A DNA stretch of 64,000 nucleotides from Trichomonas vaginalis G3 (Eukaryota > Parabasalia > Trichomonadida > Trichomonadidae): the NCBI RefSeq assembly GCF_026262505.1, contig NC_067204.1, forward strand, positions 4,435,797-4,499,796, written 5' to 3'. A model generated the notes under the pieces. It saw nothing but the letters and a program-made list of their open reading frames with translations. It had not been told where the DNA came from and did not search any database. The translations under genes were made by a program, and so were the position numbers. Shown here piece after piece: positions 28,120 through 36,309 of the stretch. How positions within the stretch are numbered: the stretch's first letter is position 1; each line of letters starts with the position of its first letter.

Positions 28120-29852
28120 GCAATTCTATACCATGCGTAAACTGTCATGTAAGGTGGCATGTATTCTTTACTTTGTCCCGTTGTTTGTGTATATCCTGAA
28201 ACGAAATGTGTATGGTTTCCTTCTCCCTGAGTGTCACTCCAGTAACAATTTATAGCAAACTTAACGTCGTCTTTAACATCATATCCTTTACCTTTTGTCA
28301 TTCATGACCAATCCCAATATCTATGCTTATGCCAACCTGCTTGAGATGTACTTAAATCTATGTAATGACTGTGTGCAGGTAAATTTTCACCTGAAATCGT
28401 TTTACTTCCACCTGTTTCCTTTGAAGAGTTTGCACAATACAAAAACCTGTCGACTATTTGTTCCCATGCACCAACACCAAACATTACTTGAGGACCTCTT
28501 GCATCCATAGATGTATAAATAGAACCTACTGGGTTCATTAAATCAAACATATGAGATATTATAGGATTGTCTCTTTTGAACTTAAGATATAGTGCAACTA
28601 TTTCAGGTTTCTTCTGGTTTGTGTCAGAATATTTTTTATAATATAATCTTATGTTTTCAGGGTAGGTAAAATCTTGACTATAATATTTATTTCTGTCATC
28701 TGTATAATAATATACTATTCTCGTTTTTTCTATTGCATTATATCTTTTATATCTATAATAATCTAAATATAATGTTAGCTTTTGTTCATCTACATGTGGT
28801 GTTCTGTCGTCATCTCCATAGTCATAATAATGTGGTGCCGGAGCTGGGTCAGGTAATATCATATCCACCATTTCATAAACTCTTAAATATTTCTTTTGTT
28901 CGTCTCCATATAAGTTTAAGTAGCAGTTGTTGTCTAATGGAACTTTAACTTGTGTACCATCATTCTTTTTATAGCTTACATACATTTCATTGTTATTTTT
29001 CGGAATGAGTTTATACTGTGTACCATTTTCTAAGGACTGTACCAACTGCCATCTAAAATATTTATTTTCTTCATTGACAGAAAAGTCACCAACAATAGTT
29101 TCAATATTTTTTGTTCCTATCAAACTTTGGTATATTTCATTGATATATGTTTTATCTGCTTTATTTTCAAGGCCAACGTTTAAGTCTGTTATTTCAGAAG
29201 ATGTATGTGTATGTCCAACGTCACTTTTCCTGTTTAAGGTTTCTTGTAAGTTTGTAATATTTGCAATGGTATGTGTATGTCCAACGGCACTTTTCCTGTT
29301 TAAGGTTTCTTGTAAGTTTGTAATATCAGATATAGAATGTGTATGAGTCTTATCTGCTTTTGTCTCTAATGTTTCCTTAAGACTTGGTATTTGGTTAATA
29401 TAATGTATATGAGTCTTTTTAGAATATTCGTTTTCAGCTCTTGTCACTTCACTTGACATTTTATTGTCAACATATGTTTTGTCTGCTAGTTCAGGATGAG
29501 TATGTTCTTTTGTTGCATAAGCATTGTTAGCTCTTTCTTCTTCTTTTGCTATTGCATCGTCTACATATTCTTTGTCAGCTTTGTTGTCAACATCTGCTTT
29601 CAAAAGAAGTTCATTTATAGGTTTCTCGTTTAAAGTTCCTTTTGTTGGATTTATACAGACAGTATTGTTCTTATTGTCTTGAAATAGAAACTCATCTGTC
29701 ATTGGGTTTATTGTTAGTTTTAAGTCACCCCCTTTCAATGACTCAGATATCTTAGAATAGTTTGAAAAGTTTGTTGTGTTCTTATTTAGAGCTTGCATAA
29801 TGAGTTGTCGGTTGTGTTGTATTTCTCTCATAGACGCTGTTTCATTTGACAT
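28116..29852 (-). CDS. Phage-tail-fibre-like receptor-binding protein, element 1
   Basis: An approximately 575-residue-long coding region shaped like a phage tail fibre or collar protein; the frame is not open from end to end. After an N-terminal attachment segment come stalk repeats of two kinds: KADK-Y(V/I)(D/N) units and HTH(S/T)-S-IT-L units (residues ~90-230). The C-terminal part has the hallmark order LMNPVGSIYTSMDARGPQ, FGVGAWEQIVDRFLYC, ENLPAHSHYIDLSTS, GEGNHTH and MPPYMTVYAWYR, which is typical of tail-collar/short-tail-fibre heads that bind cell-surface receptors. The last ~1 kb is about 95% identical to element 2 at 53900-54910. Trimeric spike on the virion is the inferred role. 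Confidence 0.8.
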
Positions 29853-29870
29853 TTTTATTATAGATAAAAT

Positions 29871-30719
29871 ATGCTTCCAATAGAAAAAGAAAATTCTAGA
29901 GTTGCTACAACTAAACCATTAGATGAACTTTTTACTAATGTCGGTCAAAAGTTTGAGACAGATACCGTAAAGCATGAAGGCTATCGTTTTGACTACCCAT
30001 TAAGATGGTTAAGAGACCCATCTGTCACAAAAGCTATTGGCTTTCGAAGAATAAAGTTTGTGTCTGTAGAAGATAAAAGTTTTCCATTTATTGTAAGGTT
30101 TCATATAGATTATACATCTGAAGGGCAACGAAAAATGTGGGAAGAAATTGAGCTAATACAAGTTGACCTCTCATCTTCTCTACAGGCTGCATTAAAAAAT
30201 ATAGAAGATAAAATAAATTCATGTTATGCAAAATATGCTGATGAATATGCGAATACCGATAGCACACTTTATGTGAGAATTGTATATGACAAACAAAATT
30301 CACAAGTGTCATTTCAAATCTACGAAGACAATCCAAATAAAGACGAACAAATATATACAGAATTCACTGCAATGTCATGGTATTATTTGCAAAGAATGTT
30401 AAATCAGAAAGTTGAACCTCCTTTAGCAAATATCTACAGTCGATATGCAAGAGATGAACCATATTTATTTAAAGATGTTTTCGACCAAGATGCTGTGATA
30501 GTTCATGCTTCATTTTCTGGCGCCCAAAACTCTTTCTTATGCTTGGCAAATGACTTTTACGAAAAACCTACAAAGTTATACGAACCACCAAGTGGAAGTA
30601 TTTCAGACTTTCAAGTATGGTTTACTACAGATGGAAGAAAAAGAATAATTCCATTATACCATGCGTTTTACTTAGAACTTAGTTTCATATACAACTACTA
30701 TCGAACGGTAAAAATATAA
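29871..30719 (+). CDS. Duplicated element 1 protein, copy B (structural candidate)
   Basis: A 282-residue paralogue of 22255-23115. It shares TKPLDELFTN, YRFDYPLRWL, KAIGFRRIKF, HASFSGAQNSFLC, SDFQVWFTTDG and IPLYHAFYLELSFIYNYY in the same order. Divergence between the two copies is substantial, so the duplication is old. It is divergent from the tail-fibre-like gene with an 18-bp gap, hinting that the pair could share a promoter and a virion function (for example, a spike base). No enzymatic motif. Reads whole. Confidence 0.7.
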   Translation: MLPIEKENSRVATTKPLDELFTNVGQKFETDTVKHEGYRFDYPLRWLRDPSVTKAIGFRRIKFVSVEDKSFPFIVRFHIDYTSEGQRKMWEEIELIQVDLSSSLQAALKNIEDKINSCYAKYADEYANTDSTLYVRIVYDKQNSQVSFQIYEDNPNKDEQIYTEFTAMSWYYLQRMLNQKVEPPLANIYSRYARDEPYLFKDVFDQDAVIVHASFSGAQNSFLCLANDFYEKPTKLYEPPSGSISDFQVWFTTDGRKRIIPLYHAFYLELSFIYNYYRTVKI

Positions 30720-30723
30720 TTTT

Positions 30724-30957
30724 TTAATATACCGGTTGTGGTTGCCAACTTGACTGTGGTGCAGGTTCAGGCTGTTGTATAACAGGAGCTTGTTCTTCTG
30801 GTTCAGGGTCTTTAGGTATAATACCAACAAACTGACCTACTCTTTTACCAATATTTTTGACACCGTTCCATACTCCTCTTCCGACAGATTTTATTCCATT
30901 CCATATACCTCTTCCAACATTTCGAAAGAAGTTTCCTATCTTACTGAAGAAACCCAT
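30724..30957 (-). CDS. Small cationic amphipathic protein, element 1
   Basis: A 77-residue protein. Residues 1-48 contain a three-fold 11-residue repeat (VGRGIWNGIKS, VGRGVWNGVKN, then IGKRVGQFVGI) preceded by MGFFSKIGNFFRN; on a helical wheel this is strongly amphipathic and cationic. The rest is a Pro/Gln/Glu-rich tail. Comparable in style to membrane-disrupting peptides and to adenovirus protein VI. A capsid-associated membrane-penetration role is inferred. Stop lies 5 bp from the convergent copy B gene. Confidence 0.65.
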   Translation of the reverse strand: MGFFSKIGNFFRNVGRGIWNGIKSVGRGVWNGVKNIGKRVGQFVGIIPKDPEPEEQAPVIQQPEPAPQSSWQPQPVY

Positions 30958-30975
30958 TTTACTATATGTAAAAAT

Positions 30976-31338
30976 CTAATGTCCGCCTAGTCTCTTACGT
31001 TTCCTGTTGAGTTCCATAGCATTCTTTAACTGGAGCTCATACATTCTGTTTCTCCTCTGGTAGAAAACATATTCTGGGTCAACTCCTATGTTCGCGTCAT
31101 CTGCATAAAGTTGTTTATATCCCACTTCAGGGTTTGTATAAAACTCTTTCCATCTCATATTTGCATACCATGGTGGCAAACCTAACGCAGCGTCATTTGA
31201 CATGGCAGTTTGCATTTGTACATCTGTTGGCACTTGACCATAGTTTGCCATTGCAGTTTGTATTCTAACTTCATTTGGAATATTCTCTGGGTTTGGTTGT
31301 CCAGGTTGCTGTGCATTCGCTAAGTTCTGTGCGTCCAT
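30976..31338 (-). CDS. Element 1 120-residue hypothetical protein
   Basis: Contains an internal repeat in its first half (EVRIQTAMANYGQVP and DVQMQTAMSNDAALG), then an aromatic segment (PPWYANMRWKEFYTNPEVGY) and a basic C-terminal helix (LQLKNAMELNRKRKRLGGH). Not recognised. It sits in a tight same-strand row with the amphipathic protein and the 43-residue membrane protein. Confidence 0.6.
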   Translation of the reverse strand: MDAQNLANAQQPGQPNPENIPNEVRIQTAMANYGQVPTDVQMQTAMSNDAALGLPPWYANMRWKEFYTNPEVGYKQLYADDANIGVDPEYVFYQRRNRMYELQLKNAMELNRKRKRLGGH

Positions 31339-31361
31339 TTAATATTAGATAAAAATATCTC

Positions 31362-31493
31362 TTACGAGTACATATGCTGAACATTTGCAGGCATTGGTTC
31401 ATCTTCATATTCTCTGTACTTTTCTGCCACGTCAAATAAATAAATGACACAATGGAAAAAACCTAAAACAAGTAGTCCTATTTCAAACCACAT
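31362..31493 (-). CDS. 43-residue single-span membrane protein, element 1
   Basis: A short gene below usual size cut-offs. Residues 3-20 (FEIGLLVLGFFHCVIYLF) form one hydrophobic span, followed by an acidic cytosolic-type tail (EKYREYEDEPMP). Its start codon overlaps the 3' end of the methyltransferase gene by 16 bp, and it ends 23 bp before the next gene, like a compact operon-style row. Function unknown; a small virion or viral membrane protein is possible. Confidence 0.55.
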   Translation of the reverse strand: MWFEIGLLVLGFFHCVIYLFDVAEKYREYEDEPMPANVQHMYS

Positions 31494-32296
31494 TTACTTA
31501 CTAATAAAATTTCTTTATTGTGACACTTTCTCCGGTTTATAGGACCTCTCTCATATTCTATCTTGTCATATATAAACTCATAGTCATGTATGTCCTCTAA
31601 CCATCTCATAACGGTTTCCAAACCACTTTTATCGGATGTAAAGTAAAAGCATGGATGGTTATGTATAACGTCTAAAGTTTCTAAAGAGTCTCTCAAAGTC
31701 CAGTCTACTTGGTATTGAAAATCCCATGTGTTATAGAACGGCGGGTCCACTATAAAGAAAACATTTTCCTTGTCTTTATATTTTTCATACAACTCTGTCC
31801 AATGACATCTCACAAACTCTATACCCTCAATATATTTTTCTATGTCCTCTTTGAAAACATTTGTATAGTTAAGATATAAAACTTTTGACATAAGTGTTTC
31901 AATGTCATGAACTCTTATAGAACCACTATATAATAGTCTAGCAGATATACTATCCCAGTCTATATATTCTGCTTTTTTCAAAACCTCTCTCACAATATTT
32001 TTGTTATCTAATGGTATACGTTCCATCTTACCTATAGGTATCTTTTCTTTTAACTCTTTCAATATATTGTTTGTGTCTGGAATATGTTTGAGACGGTTCA
32101 TATAGTTGTCGAAGTCATTGCATATAATCTTTGAGTCAGGAAATACGGTATGACATAAATGGGATATATAGAAACTTCCACCGAACAAATCTACAAATGT
32201 TAGACCATTCGGTAGTTTCTTAAGTTCTCTCAATATAATATCTTTACATCTACTCTTATTTCCAAAGAACGGTAACGGCGGTTTTGTAAAATTCAT
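31478..32296 (-). CDS. D12-class DNA adenine methyltransferase (Dam-like)
   Basis: A 272-residue N6-adenine DNA methyltransferase of the D12/Dam class. The N-terminal PPLPFFGNKSRCKD run and motif I LTFVDLFGGSFYISHLC (residues ~30-48) bind S-adenosylmethionine. Motif IV VFFIVDPPFYNTWDF near residue 185 is the catalytic DPPF loop, and the end (RRKCHNKEILLVS) matches the family. Dam-type enzymes often act on GATC; the specificity here is not shown. It is the outermost gene on the right side. 6mA is known in Trichomonas DNA, so a mobile element gene of this type is of interest. Reads whole. Confidence 0.88.
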   Translation of the reverse strand: MNFTKPPLPFFGNKSRCKDIILRELKKLPNGLTFVDLFGGSFYISHLCHTVFPDSKIICNDFDNYMNRLKHIPDTNNILKELKEKIPIGKMERIPLDNKNIVREVLKKAEYIDWDSISARLLYSGSIRVHDIETLMSKVLYLNYTNVFKEDIEKYIEGIEFVRCHWTELYEKYKDKENVFFIVDPPFYNTWDFQYQVDWTLRDSLETLDVIHNHPCFYFTSDKSGLETVMRWLEDIHDYEFIYDKIEYERGPINRRKCHNKEILLVSKCGLK

Positions 32297-32508
32297 TTAT
32301 ATATAATAATAAAAATGTTTTTACCCGAAAAGTGACAGAAAAGTGACAAAACATGAAAACATATATAATTTGTGAAAAGCAACACAAAAAGTGATATTTT
32401 AAAAAGTGACACCATTAATATGATGTAAATAACAACGGTTTTGGTTTTGTCACCGGCTGGTCGGCTGGGGTTCGGTCCTCCTCTTGGGTCTTGGGCAAAA
32501 TTTCTTAT
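32297..32508. promoter_or_regulatory. Right subterminal region with GTGACA motifs, element 1
   Basis: Non-coding stretch between the methyltransferase and the terminal array. It carries repeated AAAAGTGACA/AAAAGTGATA words near 32330-32410. Two 16-base words, GACAGAAAAGTGACAA (32334-32349) and AAAAAGTGATATTTTA (32386-32401), recur exactly and in the same order near the right end of element 2 (62227 and 62262). A replication-initiation or promoter role is inferred. Confidence 0.6.
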
Positions 32509-32677
32509 GGGCTAGAGGGCGCAACGCGCCTGGAAGCCCTCCGAATAAAAACTTCATTTATACTAAACATCTTCGGGGCTAGAGGGCGCAACGCGCCTGG
32601 AAGCCCTCCGAATAAAAACTTCATTTATACTAAACATCTTCGGGGCTAGAGGGCGCAACGCGCCTGGAAGCCCCACT
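32509..32677 (-). repeat. Right terminal repeat with 67-bp tandem copies, element 1
   Basis: The outermost 71 bp (32607-32677) are the right terminal inverted repeat matching 8658-8728. Inward, the same terminal unit is repeated in tandem with a 67-bp period (GCTAGAGGGCGCAACGCGCC begins at 32511, 32578 and 32645). The left end has a single copy only. Tandem gain of terminal units is a plausible result of replication slippage at the protein-primed end. Confidence 0.9.
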
Positions 32678-33532
32678 ACCTCTTTTTTTTCAAAATGATA
32701 ATTATTCGTTATCATCAAAATTATCGGGATCGATATTTTCTCGCTTGAGCTAAAAAGAGATAATTTGCTCGAAAGCCACCCTTAAGGTTGCACATAAAGC
32801 CCATCTGGCTTTAATTCAATTTAGACAACTGGCGTGAATCGTCATTGAAAATCAACCTTAAACATCCTAAGTGAATCCCATATCATAAGGGTGTAAGTGC
32901 AACCTTTTAAAAAATATCTGTTGTTATTAGTACAAATATATGCTTCAATTTTAAGGGAGGCTTCCGACCAGAAAGCCCTCTCAATTTTTTGTGATGTTTA
33001 CACCAAAAGTGAGATTCGTTAAGTGTTTTTCTCGTTGAATATTGAGTTTCCCGGATTTTAAGTTATTCATAAAGCTTCTCTATATTATACCCTATCTACT
33101 GATATGATTCTTTTTGAAAAATCTCTTAAATCGACCTGCACTGAATTTTTTAGGGAAAATTCGAAATTTTATAGGCGTTTTCTGTAACGTTTTTTCACGG
33201 AATAAAATCCGAAAAATAATTTTTTGAAGAATCATTTGGGTAGAATACTTATCGAAAATTATATTTATTATAATTTTGGTCGATAAAAATAAGCGGATTC
33301 AAAACTGGCAAAAACCCTTTCGGCAATTTGTGGACGATTCCGAACCCCCTCATTTTTGAAATTTATTAAGAAAAATAGAATCTTTATTAAATATAGATTT
33401 TTAAAAACTTGGTTATAAATTACGAAATTTTCTCACTTGGGCTAAAAAGTGACAATTTGGTCGGAAGCCACCCTTAACTTGTGTTACTATGATTAAGAAT
33501 ATATATAAACACAAATCATTTTACTTAAATAA
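32678..33532. other. Flanking DNA with degenerate repeats
   Basis: About 850 bp with no gene. A ~48-bp word beginning CTCGCTTGAGCTAAAAAGAG near 32741 recurs in diverged form near 33431 (CTCACTTGGGCTAAAAAGTG), each ending GAAGCCACCCTTAA. A shorter inverted relative (AAGGGAGGCTTCCGACC) lies near 32953. This suggests an old, unnamed repetitive element with direct repeats about 690 bp apart. Confidence 0.5.
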
Positions 33533-33895
33533 TCAGTTTCTTGCAGCAGGAGGGAACAAATCTGAAATCAGTTGGTTTCCGTTGATATTTTCATAAGCTC
33601 CAATAATGAACTCCACTGTCTGACTTAGTCTTCCGATATTCCTGAGTATTCCAACTTCAGACAAAGTTACTCCTCCAACGAAGAAAACCAAAACTCTCCT
33701 TTTCTCTCCTTCACCAATTTTCGGACATTGCCCAGTTTGAGAAACCGGGACAACTTTGTCGTCGTAAGCCCTCTGCACAGCTGCCCAGTTCCCATTCACA
33801 GCAGCTTGTACAATCCTCACTGAAGGAGTGACAAAACCTTGTAGTGACTCTTTGACGGGGTCATCTTCTTCTGGGAAAATTTTGAGCTCTTTCAA
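33533..33895 (-). pseudogene. VPS33/SM-protein C-terminal fragment
   Basis: About 120 residues (readable in frame to about 33949) match the C-terminal end of Sec1/Munc18-family proteins, especially VPS33, the SNARE-binding subunit of HOPS/CORVET tethering complexes. The key run is RRVLVFFVGGVTLSEVGILRN followed by EFIIGAYENINGNQLISDLF. Full-length proteins are about 600 residues, so only the last fifth is here and it cannot act alone. Upstream it abuts an unrelated ankyrin fragment. A rearranged or duplicated gene fragment of the host. Confidence 0.7.
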
Positions 33896-33957
33896 AATCG
33901 GACCAAATTTGATAGGAAACGGAGAGCTATCTGTTAATTCTTGGTAGCTGAAAAAAA

Positions 33958-34539
33958 TAATTACGAAGTTGTAGAAACGCTAATTTTACATGGTGCAGAC
34001 ATTCATTCAAAAAACTCAAATGGAGAATCTCCACTTTTTATTGCAGCAACGCTGGATGCACAGAAACCGTAAAATTGTTAATTTCACATGGTGCATTTGT
34101 CAACGATACAAATGTGGATGGATGTTCTGTACTCTATCAGGTATCAATGTATAATTTTCTTGATATTGCAAAGCTTCTCATATCCAATGGAGCAGATGTT
34201 AATGCAAAAACTTCAAAATATGGGCATCCTCCCTTATTAGTTGCTTTACAACTCAACTGTTTGGAAATTGCAGAATTACTTTTATCTTCTGGTGCAGATA
34301 TAGATGCAAAATGTATAAATGGATATTCAGGTTTGCATTTTGCAGTTGGAAGAAGAAGTTTAGATCAAGCAAAATTTCTTGTCTCACACCATATTGACAT
34401 GGATGCCAAAGATGAAAATGGTCGAACTGCTCTTGATTATGCATATATGGGAAATCTCCAAGAGATGATATTATATCTTGAACAAAAATATCAAAGATCT
34501 CACCCATCAGATTATATTTTATATGTATTTGAGTTCTAA
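33958..34539 (+). pseudogene. Ankyrin-repeat gene fragment
   Basis: Four to five ankyrin repeats (for example LISHGAFVNDTNVDGCSVLY, GADIDAKCINGYSGLHFAVG). The 5' end is missing; repeats begin abruptly near 33958 (EVVETLILHGADIHSKNSNG), and the frame shifts near 34060 before the main open stretch 34075-34539. The end has a typical terminal sequence (YILYVFEF). Host gene family, truncated copy adjoining the VPS33 fragment, so this junction is probably a rearrangement breakpoint. Confidence 0.75.
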
Positions 34540-34818
34540 AATTGATTTAAAGGGAGGTAGACTTTGGGCAATATGACTGTTTTCATAATGTATTTGATTC
34601 ATACACGAAGTTGTTAACAACTCTACTCACAAAGGTGTAATGTGCTTTCTAGACTGTTACAACTCTGTATGTTCAGGAATAATATATTGTCATGGACGAA
34701 ATAAAATTTGGCGATCAAATTATTTTAATTTTTTGCCACAATTTATTTTTAATTTGTGATTATTTTATAATTTATAAATGATATTTTTTTATCGTGTAAA
34801 ATCATTCAAAATTGATAG

Positions 34819-36309
34819 ATGAAAACTGTGATACTAAAGTATCCAGGTGGAAAAGGGAAACAATTAAAAAAATTTAAAGTAGCACCAGCTACAAAAGGCA
34901 GTGCATTCAGAAGTTTTATCACACGTGAATTAAATCAATTTTACGACACAGATTATTTTCTATTAAACTTATCTAATGGGTTTGAAATCTTAGATGAGTC
35001 ACTTCCGTTTTCAGAAATTACTTCAGAAAAGAAATTACCTCTACAACTTGTATACAGTCATACAACAGTAACATATATCAACAGTTTAGAGCAGAAGAAA
35101 TCAGTCAATATAGATTTAAAGGCACCATGCGAGCGGAACATAATGCAAATAATCAATTCTCCTGATGCAAAATACTATGCTTTTGCCTTTCGTCCGTCAG
35201 ATGACCCAACTTACCTGAGAATTACATGCAAATCTATGCCACTCGTATTCCAAGGATGGTACGGAGAACAGCTATATCTAACAAGATACATTTTACCAAC
35301 AGAAACGGGCAATATCGAAGATTTATACAGTCATTGTGTGTTTTCGCTTAAACTCTCACTTTCTGTCATGCTCCCTTATGATTGGGTGAGATCATCAATC
35401 TTTAGACTAATAGCAGATGGAAAGTCTCCAAAAGATATCAGCAAACAACATCTAGTTGATAAAATACCACACCAAATACGTCTGGACGACAGCTTATTTG
35501 CACATGGCCAAAAAGTTCTATACGAATACCAAAAAATAAGTAAAGAAGAAGCAAAAAGACATTTCATCGAAGCTTGTACGCTCTTTGGAGGACATTGTTG
35601 CTATATAGATAGAGTACAAATGTCAATTGTCGGTAAATGGAGAATATTAACTACAAGATACATCTATATCAATCCAATTTCTATTTTTGTTTCAAAAGAT
35701 TTTGGAGCGAATATAATTCAAAAAGTGACATTTACCGAAATTATGCATTTTTCATCTGAAGACGATTTTGTTGTTTTGACATTCCACAATGGTACTAAAT
35801 GGCGTCTGAAGTCTAAAAACAAAGCAATTTTGTTAAATATTTTGTCAGATGTCAAAAGTATTATTCCAAGTCGCGCAGACCAGACCCTTTCGCATGCTTT
35901 CTCGAAGGATAAGCTACTGGAATCAGCAGAAAACTTTTCTTTATCAGATTCGCAAGAAAGTCAGACAGAAGAGGAAATTCAAGTCTCAAATGTTGTCCAA
36001 AAGCTTGAACTAGAGCATGCAACAGTAACTTATAACGGAATTTCCCCGTTAATCACTCCTTCGGCCTCTGAAAAGGATAAAATTTTCAATGTTAAGCCAT
36101 TATTGTTCAGAAACTTGAAATGCATTCAAAAAGTTGAGATTCCAGATATTGTTGACGACGTTCAGATTGATCCTGTTCCAGATTTGAGCATGGCTAACTC
36201 AGATTTCTTAGAATGGATTGCATCATTCCATGAATTTAATGCAAAGCCATTAATTATTATATTGTTCCTCTTCTTTATTATTCTTGTTTTGAGAAAGAGT
36301 CTAAAATGA
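34819..36309 (+). CDS. FERM-like domain protein with C-terminal membrane anchor
   Basis: A 496-residue protein. Residues ~1-90 resemble a ubiquitin-like F1 lobe. Residues ~145-265 form a helical F2-like lobe (EQLYLTRYILPTETGNIEDLYSHCVFSLK, with the usual LKLSLSV helix). Residues ~270-350 are a PH/F3-like lobe (ITTRYIYINPISIFVSK-type strands, then VLTFHNGTKWRLKSKNKA). A disordered linker follows, and the last ~22 residues (PLIIILFLFFIILVLRKSLK) are a tail-anchor membrane span. This suggests a membrane-cytoskeleton linker. The FERM call is by pattern of lobes and is moderate. Intact host gene with a TGA stop. Confidence 0.6.
   Translation: MKTVILKYPGGKGKQLKKFKVAPATKGSAFRSFITRELNQFYDTDYFLLNLSNGFEILDESLPFSEITSEKKLPLQLVYSHTTVTYINSLEQKKSVNIDLKAPCERNIMQIINSPDAKYYAFAFRPSDDPTYLRITCKSMPLVFQGWYGEQLYLTRYILPTETGNIEDLYSHCVFSLKLSLSVMLPYDWVRSSIFRLIADGKSPKDISKQHLVDKIPHQIRLDDSLFAHGQKVLYEYQKISKEEAKRHFIEACTLFGGHCCYIDRVQMSIVGKWRILTTRYIYINPISIFVSKDFGANIIQKVTFTEIMHFSSEDDFVVLTFHNGTKWRLKSKNKAILLNILSDVKSIIPSRADQTLSHAFSKDKLLESAENFSLSDSQESQTEEEIQVSNVVQKLELEHATVTYNGISPLITPSASEKDKIFNVKPLLFRNLKCIQKVEIPDIVDDVQIDPVPDLSMANSDFLEWIASFHEFNAKPLIIILFLFFIILVLRKSLK

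Larger units (their letters stand above)
8658..32677. mobile_element. Polinton/Maverick element 1
   Basis: A complete-looking Polinton of about 24 kb bounded by 71-bp inverted repeats. It carries DNA polymerase B, retroviral-type integrase, packaging ATPase, SF3 helicase, a major capsid candidate and a minor capsid candidate, which together define the family. Additional parts are a Dam-type methyltransferase, an HNH protein, a phage-tail-fibre-like protein and a duplicated 280-residue gene. Two blocks of genes are seen: a mostly plus-strand half (10-20 kb) with virion genes, and a mostly minus-strand half (20-32 kb) with the polymerase. It is a fossil: the right two-thirds read well, while 11-15 kb is decayed with several breaks. 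Terminal repeats differing at one base suggest a recent insertion. No target-site duplication is convincing. Confidence 0.93.

Noticed and set aside
8658-32677. An adenain-type cysteine protease gene, expected in Polintons
   Set aside because: No frame shows a convincing His-Asp-Gln-Cys order in either element; it may be lost, diverged or in a decayed region, so it is not annotated.
33930-33960. A splice acceptor (T-rich tract then CAG) at the edge of the VPS33 fragment
   Set aside because: It lacks the trichomonad intron 3' motif (ACTAACACACAG type) and borders an unrelated ankyrin fragment; a breakpoint is likelier.
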